Counted from the stretch's first letter, positions 26,170 to 35,602 are shown. The stretch: 64,000 bases of DNA from Ancylobacter pratisalsi (GCF_010669125.1 NZ_CP048630.1:3592001-3656000); one strand, 5' to 3'. Program-made: numbers and translations. Notes: generated by a model from the sequence alone, not told the origin.

Positions 26170-27051
26170 ATGACCGGGAAACCTGAAGTGACCGGCTTCT
26201 TTGATCCGCGTACCTGGTCGGTCCAGTACGTCGTTGCCGACCGGGAGACGGGCAAGTGCGCCATCGTCGATCCGGTCTACGACTTCGACGAGAAGTCCGG
26301 CCAGACCGCCTCGAAGAATGCCGACCGCCTGCTCGCCTTCGTGCGGGACAAGGGCTACGAGGTCGAGTGGATCCTCGATACCCATCCCCATGCCGACCAT
26401 TTCTCCGCCGCGAACTACCTCAAGCAGAAGACCGGCGCCCGCACCGCCATCGGCGCCAAGGTGACCGACGTCCAGGCGCTGTGGAAGGGCTATTACAACT
26501 GGCCCGACTTCCCCGCCGACGGCTCGCAGTGGGACCACCTGTTCGCGGATGGCGACACCTTCAAGGTGGGCTCGATCGATGCGCGGGTGATGTTCTCGCC
26601 CGGCCACACGCTGGCCTCCATCACCTATGTCGTCGGCGACGCCGCCTTCGTGCACGACACGCTGTTCATGCCGGACAGCGGCACGGCGCGGGCGGACTTT
26701 CCCGGCGGCAGCGCGAAGGTGCTGTGGGCCTCGATCCAGGCCATTCTGGCGCTGCCGGATGACACCCGCATCTTCACCGGGCATGACTACCAGCCCGGCG
26801 GGCGTCAGCCCCAGTGGGAATCGACCGTCGCGGAGCAGAAGGCGCATAACATCCACCTGGTGCGGTCCAAGACCGAGAAGGACTTCGTCGCCCTGCGCGA
26901 GGCCCGCGACCGCACCCTGCCGATGCCGAAGCTGATCCTGCATTCACTGCAGATCAACACCAATGGAGGGCGGCTCCCGGAGCCGGAATCGAACGGGACC
27001 CGGTATCTCAAGATCCCGCTTGACCTGCTACGGGGAGCGGACTGGGGCTGA
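26170..27051 (+). CDS. blh: Metallo-beta-lactamase-fold persulfide dioxygenase (Blh/ETHE1-like)
   Basis: A 293-residue enzyme with the metal motif THPHADHFSAA near 75-85, the distal His in SPGHTLASI and Asp in DTLFMPDSG, and FTGHDY later. It matches Blh of the BigR operon, related to ETHE1, which oxidises glutathione persulfide to sulfite with O2. It has no fused rhodanese domain. It lies 27 bases after the DUF2892 gene and five bases before bigR. Cytosolic detoxification of sulfide is the expected role. Confidence 0.9.
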   Translation: MTGKPEVTGFFDPRTWSVQYVVADRETGKCAIVDPVYDFDEKSGQTASKNADRLLAFVRDKGYEVEWILDTHPHADHFSAANYLKQKTGARTAIGAKVTDVQALWKGYYNWPDFPADGSQWDHLFADGDTFKVGSIDARVMFSPGHTLASITYVVGDAAFVHDTLFMPDSGTARADFPGGSAKVLWASIQAILALPDDTRIFTGHDYQPGGRQPQWESTVAEQKAHNIHLVRSKTEKDFVALREARDRTLPMPKLILHSLQINTNGGRLPEPESNGTRYLKIPLDLLRGADWG

Positions 27052-27055
27052 GACC

Positions 27056-27403
27056 ATGGTTGATACGCTTTCCGACGAGGTGACGGAGATCAAGGCGCGG
27101 GTCGATGAGGCCACCGCCTTTCTCAAGACGCTGGCCCATCGCGACCGTCTTCTGGTCGCCTGCGCGCTCGTCGACGGCGAACATTCGGTGCGCGAGCTGG
27201 AGGATCTTCTCGGCATCCGCCAGCCTGGCCTGTCGCAGCAGATCGCGGGGCTGCGCGAGGCCGGGCTCATTGTCGGCCGCAAGGAAGGCAAGCAGGTGTT
27301 CTACCGCCTCGCGGACCCGCGCGTGGAGCGTTTCATCACCACCATGCACGCGCTGTTCTGTGCGCCCGGCGCGGGCGGCACGGGTCCGTACGCAGGCCAT
27401 TGA
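27056..27403 (+). CDS. bigR: ArsR-family sulfide-responsive repressor BigR
   Basis: A 115-residue winged-helix repressor with the recognition segment LLGIRQPGLSQQIAGLREAGLI. Cysteines 36 and 102 sit where the BigR/SqrR-type persulfide switch needs them (one in the helix before the DNA-binding motif, one near the C terminus, FCAPG). When oxidised or persulfidated these would form a disulfide or polysulfide link and release DNA. It should autoregulate this operon through the inverted repeat at 25866-25883. The start is the ATG at 27056. Confidence 0.9.
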   Translation: MVDTLSDEVTEIKARVDEATAFLKTLAHRDRLLVACALVDGEHSVRELEDLLGIRQPGLSQQIAGLREAGLIVGRKEGKQVFYRLADPRVERFITTMHALFCAPGAGGTGPYAGH

Positions 27404-27430
27404 GCGGGTTTTGACCCGCACAGGATGATC

Positions 27431-27859
27431 ATGACCGAGTTCACCCCCATCGCATCCCTTGCCGGCGGCGCCCTGATCGGGCTCAGCGCCGTGCTGATGC
27501 TCCTGCTCGAAGGGCGTATCGCGGGAATCAGCGGCATTGCGAGCCGGCTGTTTCCCCCTTATGGCGATGGCGCTTTCGGCGGCCGGCTGGCTTTCATCGC
27601 CGGGCTCGTCGGGGCGCCATTCCTTGTCGCCGCCGTCACCGGCACCCCGGTGATGCAGACTGTGTCCTCCAATCTCGTGCTGATGGTCGTGGCCGGGCTG
27701 CTGGTCGGCTTCGGCTCGGTGTGGGGCTCGGGCTGCACCTCGGGGCATGGCGTGTGCGGCCTCGCCCGGCTGTCGCGCCGCTCTTTTGTCGCCACCGGCG
27801 TCTTCATGGCCGCGGGTTTTGTCACCGTGTTCCTGATGCGCCATGTGATCGGAGGCTGA
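27431..27859 (+). CDS. YeeE/YedE-family membrane transporter, first half
   Basis: About 142 residues with four to five transmembrane helices and the cysteine motif GSGCTSGHGVCGLARLS typical of YeeE/YedE (TsuA-like) transporters of thiosulfate or sulfide-related sulfur species. It pairs with the next gene. I favour the ATG at 27431, with AGG six bases upstream; an ATG at 27425 is also in frame. Confidence 0.88.
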   Translation: MTEFTPIASLAGGALIGLSAVLMLLLEGRIAGISGIASRLFPPYGDGAFGGRLAFIAGLVGAPFLVAAVTGTPVMQTVSSNLVLMVVAGLLVGFGSVWGSGCTSGHGVCGLARLSRRSFVATGVFMAAGFVTVFLMRHVIGG

Positions 27860-27863
27860 GGTC

Positions 27864-28295
27864 ATGAACCGCAAGGCGCTTTCCATCGTCCTCAATCTCG
27901 GCCTCGGCCTGCTGTTCGGCGTCGGTCTCGTCGTGTCCGGCATGAGCAACCCGGCCAAGGTCCTGAATTTCCTCGATCTGTTCGGCACGTTCGATCCCTC
28001 GCTGGCCTTCGTCATGGGGGGCGCGGTGGTCGTGGCCTTCTTCGGCTTCCGTCTCGCCACCGCGCGGCCCGCTCCCCTGTTCGCCGACCGCTTCCAGCTG
28101 CCGACCCGCACCGACATCGACGCCCGCCTCCTCATCGGGCCGGCGCTGTTCGGCATCGGCTGGGGACTGGGCGGCTTCTGTCCCGGCCCGGCCTTCACCG
28201 CGCTCGGCCTCGCCGCGCCGGGCACACTGGCCTTCATTCCCGCCATGCTTGCGGGCATGTGGGCGGCGCGGCGGCTTGCCGCAGGCCCGCACTGA
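27864..28295 (+). CDS. YeeE/YedE-family membrane transporter, second half
   Basis: A 143-residue partner with helices at about 8-28, 45-65, 88-108 and 118-138 and the GFCPGPAFTAL motif of the YedE C-terminal half. The NPAKVLNFLDLFGTFDPS segment is characteristic. It starts four bases after the preceding gene. The two half-size proteins together match one full-length YeeE/YedE transporter, the normal arrangement in bigR operons. Confidence 0.88.
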   Translation: MNRKALSIVLNLGLGLLFGVGLVVSGMSNPAKVLNFLDLFGTFDPSLAFVMGGAVVVAFFGFRLATARPAPLFADRFQLPTRTDIDARLLIGPALFGIGWGLGGFCPGPAFTALGLAAPGTLAFIPAMLAGMWAARRLAAGPH

Positions 28296-28397
28296 GCCGC
28301 CCATTCGCCTTTGCGCCCTTACGGCAGGGCGTTTCGATCAATCTCGCGCGATACGGAAAGCACCGGATTTGCACCGGGGGAAAATTGGCTTACTAGT

Positions 28398-28427
28398 TTG
28401 ACTGAGATTTCAGTAATTTCTGAAATC
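28398..28427 (+). promoter_or_regulatory. Promoter with overlapping palindromic operator before gbsR-cyd
   Basis: TTGACT (28398-28403) and TGAAAT (28421-28426) are spaced by 17 bases. A perfect palindrome with 8-base arms, GATTTCAG-TAATTT-CTGAAATC (28406-28427), covers the spacer and the -10 element, so a bound repressor would block polymerase. The first gene of the operon encodes a GbsR/MarR-type regulator, the probable ligand of this site. Confidence 0.65.
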
Positions 28428-28457
28428 AACGTAACGTAAGCCCCCGAGGTCGCTGCC

Positions 28458-29045
28458 GTGAACCTGCCACCACTCATCCAGTCCTTCGTCTTGCATTTCG
28501 GCGAGATGGGTAGCCGGTGGGGCATAAATCGCACCGTGGGGCAGATCTACGCGCTTCTGTACGTCTCGCCCGAGCCGCTCTGCGCCGAGGAAATCGTCGA
28601 TGCGCTCGGCGTGTCGCGCTCCAACGTGTCGATGGGGCTGCGCGAGTTGCAGGCGTGGAACCTCGTCGTCTTCAAGCACCTGCCCAATGACCGGCGCGAC
28701 TTCTTCACCACGCCCGACGATATCTGGCAGATCCTGCGTACCCTGGCGGAGGAGCGCAAGAAGCGGGAGGTCGACCCCACGCTGTCGGTGCTGCGCGAGA
28801 TCCTGATGCAGCAGCCGGGCAGCGAGAGGGAGCGCTACGCCCAGGAGCGCATGAGCGACATGCACGGGCTGATCGAGCAGCTCACCACCTGGTATGACGA
28901 CGTCAAGCGGCTGGAGACCGAGCGTCTCGCCACTCTTCTGAGCCTTGGCTCGAAGATCACCCGGCTTCTGGAAACCAAGGACAAGATCGTCTCGCTCGGC
29001 CGCCGGCCGAAGGGGACGGGCGTGCCCAAGGTCGGAGCGGATTGA
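28458..29045 (+). CDS. GbsR/MarR-type transcriptional regulator
   Basis: A 195-residue winged-helix protein of the GbsR branch. HFGEMGSRWGINRTVGQIYALLY is the family opening, LCAEEIVDALGVSRSNVSMGLRELQ is the DNA-binding helix-turn-helix, and FFTTPDDIWQILRTL is also typical. GbsR itself senses choline in Bacillus, but this protein precedes cydD by one base and is surely co-transcribed with cydDCABX, which suggests control of cytochrome bd synthesis. The start is a GTG at 28458. Confidence 0.85.
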   Translation: MNLPPLIQSFVLHFGEMGSRWGINRTVGQIYALLYVSPEPLCAEEIVDALGVSRSNVSMGLRELQAWNLVVFKHLPNDRRDFFTTPDDIWQILRTLAEERKKREVDPTLSVLREILMQQPGSERERYAQERMSDMHGLIEQLTTWYDDVKRLETERLATLLSLGSKITRLLETKDKIVSLGRRPKGTGVPKVGAD

Positions 29046-29046
29046 C

Positions 29047-30795
29047 ATGACGCTGGTCCCCGCCGTGCCGGCAGACCCTTCGGACGCCCGCTCTTCCGCC
29101 GCTCGCGCTGCCACCCTTGCGAAGGCATCGGCCGCGACGGCGCGCGGTGGCGCCACCGCACGCGGCCTGCGCCGCGCGATCGCGCTTCAGATCGGCGGCG
29201 CCCTGCTGTGGCTGCCGCAGGCGGGGCTGCTGGCGATGGCCGTCGCGGGGCTGACGCGGGGCGAGGGTGTTGGCGACGTCGCGCTCGCGGCGGCGGCCAT
29301 CGCGGTGCTGGGCATTGCGCGGGCGATGATGGAAGCGGCGGGCGGGCGTCTGGCTTTCCGTTCTGCGCGGGCGGAGCTTTCGCGCCTCCGGGCGCAGGCG
29401 GCGCAGGCGCTGGCCTTGCGTTCACCCCTCGACACCCGGCGCCCCGCCTCCGGGCGGGTCGCAAGTGCGCTGGCCGAACAGGCCGAGGCGGTGGTTCCCT
29501 ACCTGTCGCGCTTCGTGCCGGCGCGCAAGCGCGCGACCGTGGTGCCTCTCGTCATTCTCGCCTGCGTGCTGCCTTTCTCCTGGCTTGCGGCGCTCATGCT
29601 CGCCGTCGCCGCGCCGCTGATTCCGCTGTTCATGGCGTTGATCGGCTGGCAAGCCAAGGCGGCGAGCGAGGCCCAGCTTGTGGAACTCGGCGGCATGAAC
29701 GCCTTCCTGCTGGACCGGCTGCGCGGCATGGCGACCATCCGTTCCTTCGGCGCGGTCGACGCCACCGCGACCCGGCTGCGCCGCGAGGCCGACAGCCTGC
29801 GCGCGCGCACCATGGTGGTGCTGCGCATCGCCTTCCTGTCCTCGGCGGTGCTGGAGCTGTTCTCCGCGCTGGGCGTCGCCATGGTGGCGGCCTATGTCGG
29901 CTTCCATCTTCTGGGCTGGTTCGGCTTCGGAACCTGGGGGCATGAGTTCGGGCTGGCCCAGGGGCTTTTCATCCTGCTCGTCGCCCCCGCCTTCTTCGAG
30001 CCGCTGCGCGAGCTTTCCGCCGCCTGGCACGACCGGGCGGCCGGGCAGGCGGCGCTGGAAGCGCTGGAGACGCTCGCCGAGGGCGGCACCTCCATCGTCG
30101 GCAGCGACGCACCGCCCCGCTTCCGCTCGTCGCGGGCGCCGGCAGTGGCGTTTGACGCGGTGGGGTTCCGCCATGCCGGGCAGGCGGCGCCGCTGTTCGA
30201 GGCGTTCGCGCTCGATATCGCGCCCGGCGAGCATGTGGCGCTGTTCGCGCCGAGCGGAGCCGGCAAGTCCAGCCTGCTGGCGCTGATCGCCGGGCTGGTG
30301 GCGCCCGAGGCCGGCCGCGTCAGCATTGACGGCGAGGTCATGGGGCCGGAGAGCGCGGCACGCCTGCGCGCCGGCATGGCCTATATCGGCCAGCAGCCGC
30401 ACATTTTCGCCGGCACGTTGAAGGGCAATGTCGCGCTGGGCCGCCCTGAGGTGGATGGCGGGGAGATTGCCCGCGCCCTCACGGCCGTCCGCCTTGAGAA
30501 GGTGGCCGCCATGCGCGGTCCCGCACCGATCGGGGAGGGGGGACGCGGGCTGTCCGGCGGCGAGGGGTTGCGCCTCGCGCTGGCCCGCCTCGCCGCGACC
30601 CCTCAGGCCGGCCTGATCCTCGCCGACGAGCCGACCGCCCATCTCGACGCCGCGACCGCGCGCGAGGTCACCGACGCGCTCATGGAACTGGCGCGCGGAC
30701 GCACGCTCGTCATCGCCACCCATGACCCCGCGCTCGCCGCCCGCATGGACCGGGTCATCCCCCTTGAGGGCGCCACCGGGGAGGCCGGGGCATGA
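29047..30795 (+). CDS. cydD: Thiol reductant ABC exporter subunit CydD
   Basis: A 582-residue half-transporter: six membrane helices in the N-terminal ~330 residues, then an ATPase with Walker A APSGAGKSS near 401 and signature LSGGEGLRLALARLAAT. CydDC exports glutathione and cysteine to the periplasm and is required for cytochrome bd assembly. An Ala/Arg-rich leader of about 40 residues precedes the first helix. The stop overlaps the cydC ATG (ATGA). Confidence 0.92.
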   Translation: MTLVPAVPADPSDARSSAARAATLAKASAATARGGATARGLRRAIALQIGGALLWLPQAGLLAMAVAGLTRGEGVGDVALAAAAIAVLGIARAMMEAAGGRLAFRSARAELSRLRAQAAQALALRSPLDTRRPASGRVASALAEQAEAVVPYLSRFVPARKRATVVPLVILACVLPFSWLAALMLAVAAPLIPLFMALIGWQAKAASEAQLVELGGMNAFLLDRLRGMATIRSFGAVDATATRLRREADSLRARTMVVLRIAFLSSAVLELFSALGVAMVAAYVGFHLLGWFGFGTWGHEFGLAQGLFILLVAPAFFEPLRELSAAWHDRAAGQAALEALETLAEGGTSIVGSDAPPRFRSSRAPAVAFDAVGFRHAGQAAPLFEAFALDIAPGEHVALFAPSGAGKSSLLALIAGLVAPEAGRVSIDGEVMGPESAARLRAGMAYIGQQPHIFAGTLKGNVALGRPEVDGGEIARALTAVRLEKVAAMRGPAPIGEGGRGLSGGEGLRLALARLAATPQAGLILADEPTAHLDAATAREVTDALMELARGRTLVIATHDPALAARMDRVIPLEGATGEAGA

Positions 30796-32504
30796 GCACG
30801 AACACCACTCCCAACCCGGGCGCCCTGCGCGCCATGGCCGTCATCCTGCGGCTGTTCCTTTCCGAGCGGCGGATCGCCTTCTTCGCCGGTGCGGCGCTGG
30901 CGGCGCTGACGCTGCTGGCCGGGGCCAGCCTGCTGGCCCTTTCGGGCTGGTTCATCACCGCGACGGCGATCGCGGGCATGTCGGCGGCCGCGGCGGCGAC
31001 CTTCGATGTCTTCGCCCCCTCCGCCGGCATCCGTCTCGCGGCGCTGGTGCGCACCGCCGCGCGCTATGGCGAGCGACTGGTGACCCATGATGCCGCGCTG
31101 GCGGTGCTGGCCGGGCTGCGCGAGCGGCTGTTCCGTGGCTGGGCGGCGCCCGAGGCAGCCGGTCGGCTGGCCGATCGACCGACCCGGCTGCTGTTCCGCC
31201 TGACGCTCGATATCGACGCGCTGGATTCGCTCTACCTGCGGGTGCTGGTCCCGGTGATCGCCGCTGTGGTGGCCACGCTCGGCGTCACCGTCCTCATCGG
31301 CCTCATCCGCGTTCACACCGCCCTCACTTTCGTCCTCATCGTCCTTGGCGTCGGCGCGCTCATTCCGTGGATCGCTCTGCGCGCCGCCCGCCGTCCCGCC
31401 CGCCGCCGCGCCCATGCGCTGGAAGTGTTGCGCTCGCGCGCGGTCGACCTCTTCGCGGGCCAGACCGAGCTCATCATGGCCGGCCGCCTCGCCGCCCGGC
31501 GCGAGGAACTTCGGGCCGCCGACCAGCGCCTGGCCGCCGCCGACGATGCGCTCAACCGGGTGGAAACCTTTGTGTCGGCAGGGTTTTCGGCCGCCAGTGC
31601 GGTTCTGCTGGCGCTCGCCCTGCTGGCGGTTGCGGCGCTGAATCATGCGGGCACCATCGATACGCCGGCCGCCGCACTGGTGCTGCTGCTGGCGCTGGCC
31701 GCCTTCGATCCCTTCGCCGCGCTGCGCCGGGGCGTGGTCGAGCTGGAGCGCGCGCTGATCGCCGCGCGCCGTCTCGCCTCCCGCCTCACCCCCACCCCGC
31801 CCATTGCCCCAATGCCAACCCCGGGCAAGGGGCAGGCGGTTGAGGTCCGAAATCTAGCAATCATAAGGGATGGCGCGGTACGTCCGTCGCTTGAGGGCAT
31901 CGATCTCGCCATTGCGGAGGGCGAGCGTGTCGCCCTTGTCGGCATGAGCGGGGCGGGCAAGTCGACGCTGCTGGCGGCCATCGCCGGTGAAATCGGGCCG
32001 GCCTCGGGCGAGGTCGCGGCCCGGCGCAGCGTGCTGCTGACCCAGCGCACCGAGCTGTTCCACGACAGCCTGCGCGGAAACCTTCTCGTTGCCGATCCCG
32101 CCGCCGATGACGACCGGCTGATGGCCGCCCTCACGGCCGCCGGGCTCGGCGCCGTGGTCGCGGCTCTGCCCGAAGGGCTTGATACGCCGCTCGGCGAGGG
32201 CGGGCTCGGCCTTTCCGGAGGCCAGTCCCGGCGTCTGGCCCTGTCCCGCCTGTTCCTGACGGACGCGCCGCTCTGGCTGCTCGACGAGCCGACGGAAGGG
32301 CTCGACGGGGCGACCGCGCGCGACGTGCTGGCGCGGCTGGCCCATGAGGCGGGTTCGCGGACCCTGATCCTGGCCACTCATCTGCGGCGCGAGGCGCAGG
32401 CCGCCGACCGCCTGATCCTGATTGCCGAAGGCCGAGCGCGCGGTTCCTACCGTCGCGGCGACCCCGGCTTTGCCGCGGCGATTGAAGCGCTGCGACCCGA
32501 CTGA
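30792..32504 (+). CDS. cydC: Thiol reductant ABC exporter subunit CydC
   Basis: A 570-residue partner of CydD with the typical LLALSGWFITATAIAG segment in the second helix, Walker A GMSGAGKST, signature LSGGQSRRLALSRLFL and Walker B LWLLDEPTEGLD. It forms the heterodimeric inner-membrane exporter. It overlaps cydD by four bases and precedes cydA by 72 bases. Confidence 0.93.
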   Translation: MSTNTTPNPGALRAMAVILRLFLSERRIAFFAGAALAALTLLAGASLLALSGWFITATAIAGMSAAAAATFDVFAPSAGIRLAALVRTAARYGERLVTHDAALAVLAGLRERLFRGWAAPEAAGRLADRPTRLLFRLTLDIDALDSLYLRVLVPVIAAVVATLGVTVLIGLIRVHTALTFVLIVLGVGALIPWIALRAARRPARRRAHALEVLRSRAVDLFAGQTELIMAGRLAARREELRAADQRLAAADDALNRVETFVSAGFSAASAVLLALALLAVAALNHAGTIDTPAAALVLLLALAAFDPFAALRRGVVELERALIAARRLASRLTPTPPIAPMPTPGKGQAVEVRNLAIIRDGAVRPSLEGIDLAIAEGERVALVGMSGAGKSTLLAAIAGEIGPASGEVAARRSVLLTQRTELFHDSLRGNLLVADPAADDDRLMAALTAAGLGAVVAALPEGLDTPLGEGGLGLSGGQSRRLALSRLFLTDAPLWLLDEPTEGLDGATARDVLARLAHEAGSRTLILATHLRREAQAADRLILIAEGRARGSYRRGDPGFAAAIEALRPD

Positions 32505-32576
32505 GCCGACATTCGATCCTGCGCCGCCTGCCGGCAGCGCGACAAGACAGGAGACCGGAGGCAACCGGAACCCGCC

Positions 32577-34154
32577 ATGACCCTAGATGTAGTCGACCTC
32601 TCGCGCCTGCAATTCGCAATGACGGCGCTCTATCACTTCCTGTTCGTGCCGCTGACGCTCGGACTTTCCGTGCTTCTGGCGATCATGGAGACGGTCTACG
32701 TCATGACCGGGCGCCGGATATGGCGCCAGATGACCAAGTTCTGGGGCACGTTGTTCGGCATCAACTTCGTGCTCGGCGTCGCCACCGGCCTCGTCATGGA
32801 GTTCCAGTTCGGCATGAACTGGAGCTATTACAGCCACTATGTCGGTGACATCTTCGGCGCGCCGCTGGCGATTGAAGGGCTGATGGCCTTCTTCCTGGAA
32901 GCAACCTTCGTCGGGCTGTTCTTCTTCGGCTGGGACAAGCTTTCCAGGGTCGGGCATCTGGTCGCCACCTGGGCGGTCGCGCTGGGCTCGAACTTCTCCG
33001 CGTTGTGGATCCTTGTCGCCAATGGCTGGATGCAGAACCCGGTGGGCTCGGCCTTCAACGCGCAGACCATGCGCATGGAAGTCACCGATTTCTTCGCCGT
33101 CATCACCAATCCGGTGGCGCAGGCCAAGTTCGTGCACACCGTCTCCGCCGGCTATGTCACGGCCTCGGTCTTCGTGCTCGGCGTGTCCGCCTGGTACGTG
33201 CTCAAGGGCCGGCACATCGAGATCGCCAAGCGCTCCATGACGGTCGCCGCCTCGTTCGGGCTCGCCGCGTCCCTGTCGGTGGTCGTGCTGGGCGACGAGA
33301 GCGGCTACCTCACCACCGAGCATCAGAAGATGAAGCTCGCGGCCATGGAATCGATGTGGGAGACGGAGCCGGCGCCGGCCGCCTTCACGGTCATCGGGTT
33401 TCCCAACCAGGCCGAGCGCGAAACCCATTTCGCCGTGCGTATCCCGTGGGTGTTGGGCCTGATCGCCACCCGCTCGCTCGACACCGTGGTGCCCGGCATC
33501 ACGGAACTTGTCGGCCACGCCAAGACACGCATCGAGAGCGGCATTATCGCGTTCGACGCCCTGCAGAAGATCCGCGCGGCCGGCAGTGATGCCGCGATCG
33601 CGCCGGATGTCCGCCAGGCCTTCGAGGAGCACGGAACGGATCTGGGCTACGCGTTGCTGCTCAAGCGCTATGTCGATGATCCACGTACCGCCACGCCGGA
33701 GCAGATCGAAAAGGCGGCGTGGGACACCGTTCCGAACGTGCCGACGCTGTTCTGGGCGTTCCGCTTGATGGTGGGCCTCGGCTTCGCCTTCATCGCCTTG
33801 ATGTCGGTGTTCTTCTTCCTGTCGGCGCGCCGCATGCTGGACCGCTATCGCCCGCTGCTGTGGATCGCGGTGCTTGCCATTCCGCTGCCCTGGGTCGCGG
33901 CGGAACTGGGCTGGGTGGTGGCGGAATTCGGCCGCCAGCCCTGGATCATCGAGGGCGTGCTGCCAACCGCGGCCGGCGTCTCGAGCCTTGGCGCGGCGAC
34001 GGTGCTGACGACCATCGTCGGCTTCGCGCTGCTCTACACGGTGCTGATCCTCATCGAGATGATGCTGATGATCCGCGCCATCCGCAAGGGGCCGGAGCCG
34101 GACGAAGATCCCGACGCCGAACTCATTCCCGCCCACCTCGTTGCCGCGGAGTAG
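32577..34154 (+). CDS. cydA: Cytochrome bd ubiquinol oxidase subunit I
   Basis: A 525-residue membrane protein that carries haems b558, b595 and d and oxidises quinol with O2 as acceptor. LSRLQFAMTALYHFLFVPLTLGLS is the standard opening (given here in two parts of meaning: quinol-side helix and haem ligand His near 20). GRQPWIIEGVLPT and the WGTLFGINFVLGVATGL block are diagnostic. Its length matches the long form with an extended Q loop. CGGAGG-like sequence lies upstream. Confidence 0.97.
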   Translation: MTLDVVDLSRLQFAMTALYHFLFVPLTLGLSVLLAIMETVYVMTGRRIWRQMTKFWGTLFGINFVLGVATGLVMEFQFGMNWSYYSHYVGDIFGAPLAIEGLMAFFLEATFVGLFFFGWDKLSRVGHLVATWAVALGSNFSALWILVANGWMQNPVGSAFNAQTMRMEVTDFFAVITNPVAQAKFVHTVSAGYVTASVFVLGVSAWYVLKGRHIEIAKRSMTVAASFGLAASLSVVVLGDESGYLTTEHQKMKLAAMESMWETEPAPAAFTVIGFPNQAERETHFAVRIPWVLGLIATRSLDTVVPGITELVGHAKTRIESGIIAFDALQKIRAAGSDAAIAPDVRQAFEEHGTDLGYALLLKRYVDDPRTATPEQIEKAAWDTVPNVPTLFWAFRLMVGLGFAFIALMSVFFFLSARRMLDRYRPLLWIAVLAIPLPWVAAELGWVVAEFGRQPWIIEGVLPTAAGVSSLGAATVLTTIVGFALLYTVLILIEMMLMIRAIRKGPEPDEDPDAELIPAHLVAAE

Positions 34155-34159
34155 GACCC

Positions 34160-35317
34160 ATGATCCTCCATACGCTCATCGATTACGACACGCTGCGTGT
34201 CATCTGGTGGTTGCTGCTGGGCGTCCTGCTCATCGGTTTCGCCGTGATGGACGGTTTCGATCTCGGCGCCGATATCCTTCTGCCTTTCGTGGCACGGACC
34301 GATCTGGAACGTCGCGTGGTCATCAACTCCATCGGGCCGACCTGGGAAGGAAATCAGGTGTGGCTCATCCTGGGCGGCGGCGCGATCTTCGCCGCCTGGC
34401 CGCCGCTCTACGCGGTGTCCTTCTCGGGCTTCTACCTGGCGATGTTCGCGATCCTGTTCGCGCTCATCCTGCGCCCGGTGGGATTCAAGTATCGCTCGAA
34501 GCGCGAGGGCCGGGTCTGGCGCGCGGCCTGGGACTGGGCGCTGTTCATCGGCGGACTGGTGCCGGCGCTGGTCATGGGCGTGGCGGTCGGTAATGTGCTG
34601 CAGGGCGTGCCGTTCCACCTCAACAACGAACTTCGGATCTTCTATGAGGGCACCACGCTGTTCGAGCTGCTCAACCCCTTCGGGCTGCTGTGCGGATTGC
34701 TGTCGGTCGCGATGGTGGTGATGCATGGTGCGGGCTGGCTGACGGTGAAGACCGAGGGCAACGTCGCCACACGCGCCCGTGCCGTCGGCAGCGTCGCCGC
34801 TCTGGTGACGGTTCTGCTGTTCGCGCTCGGCGGTGTCTGGCTCTGGCTGGGCATTGATGGCTACCGCATCACCAGCACCTTCGTCGCGGAAGGCCCGTCC
34901 AATCCGCTGGCCAAGACGGTGGCGATCGCGCCCGGCGCATGGTTCGCCAATTATGGCGCCCATCCCTGGATGATGGCGGGCCCGGCGCTGGGTATCATCG
35001 GCGCTCTCGCCTGCCTTCTGCTGCTGCGCACGCGGGCGGAGTTCACCGCCTTGCTGGCGAGCACGGTGTCGATCTTCGGCATCATCTCGACGGTGGGGCT
35101 GTCGATGTTCCCCTTCATCCTGCCCTCGACCATCGACCCGCGCTCAAGCCTGACGGTGTGGGACGCGTCGTCGAGCCACCTCACCTTGTTCATCATGCTG
35201 GTCTGCGTGGTGATCTTCATTCCGATCATCGTCGCCTACACCACCTGGGTCTATCGGGTGCTGTGGGGCAAGGTCGATACGGCTGAGATCCAGCGCGACA
35301 ACAGCCACGCGTACTGA
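34160..35317 (+). CDS. cydB: Cytochrome bd ubiquinol oxidase subunit II
   Basis: A 385-residue membrane protein of the CydB family: WWLLLGVLLIGFAVMDGFDLG near the N terminus, the GPTWEGNQVWLILGGGAIFAAWP block and FPFILPS near the end. It pairs with CydA; it binds no haem of its own. It begins five bases after cydA and is followed by cydX. Confidence 0.97.
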   Translation: MILHTLIDYDTLRVIWWLLLGVLLIGFAVMDGFDLGADILLPFVARTDLERRVVINSIGPTWEGNQVWLILGGGAIFAAWPPLYAVSFSGFYLAMFAILFALILRPVGFKYRSKREGRVWRAAWDWALFIGGLVPALVMGVAVGNVLQGVPFHLNNELRIFYEGTTLFELLNPFGLLCGLLSVAMVVMHGAGWLTVKTEGNVATRARAVGSVAALVTVLLFALGGVWLWLGIDGYRITSTFVAEGPSNPLAKTVAIAPGAWFANYGAHPWMMAGPALGIIGALACLLLLRTRAEFTALLASTVSIFGIISTVGLSMFPFILPSTIDPRSSLTVWDASSSHLTLFIMLVCVVIFIPIIVAYTTWVYRVLWGKVDTAEIQRDNSHAY

Positions 35318-35332
35318 GGAAGGAAACCGACA

Positions 35333-35473
35333 ATGTGGTACTTCTCCTGGCTTCTCGGCTTTCCGCTGGCTGCCGCTTTCGCGGTGCTGAACGCCATGTG
35401 GTACGAGCTGACGGACGACACCCTCCGGGCCAAGGCGCAGCCCCGGCCCGTGCCGATCCGCGACCGGCACTGA
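35333..35473 (+). CDS. cydX: Cytochrome bd small subunit CydX/YbgT-like
   Basis: A 46-residue single-helix protein, MWYFSWLLGFPLAAAFAVLN at its start, matching CydX, which stabilises the oxidase haems. GAGGAAGG lies eight to nine bases upstream of the ATG. It ends in a polar Arg/Pro tail longer than in E. coli. It is the last gene of the cyd operon, 15 bases after cydB, and is too short for default gene finders. Confidence 0.93.
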   Translation: MWYFSWLLGFPLAAAFAVLNAMWYELTDDTLRAKAQPRPVPIRDRH

Positions 35474-35602
35474 GCACGGGCGCGGAGCCGCCGCGCTCCC
35501 GTCTTCAAGATCCACGTCCGGGATCGTGAGCGTCCCGGATGTGGGCGGTTCCCCTCCGTTCGGCTTGACAGCCGGCCCGGCGTCGACGCGTTCTAGCCCG
35601 AT

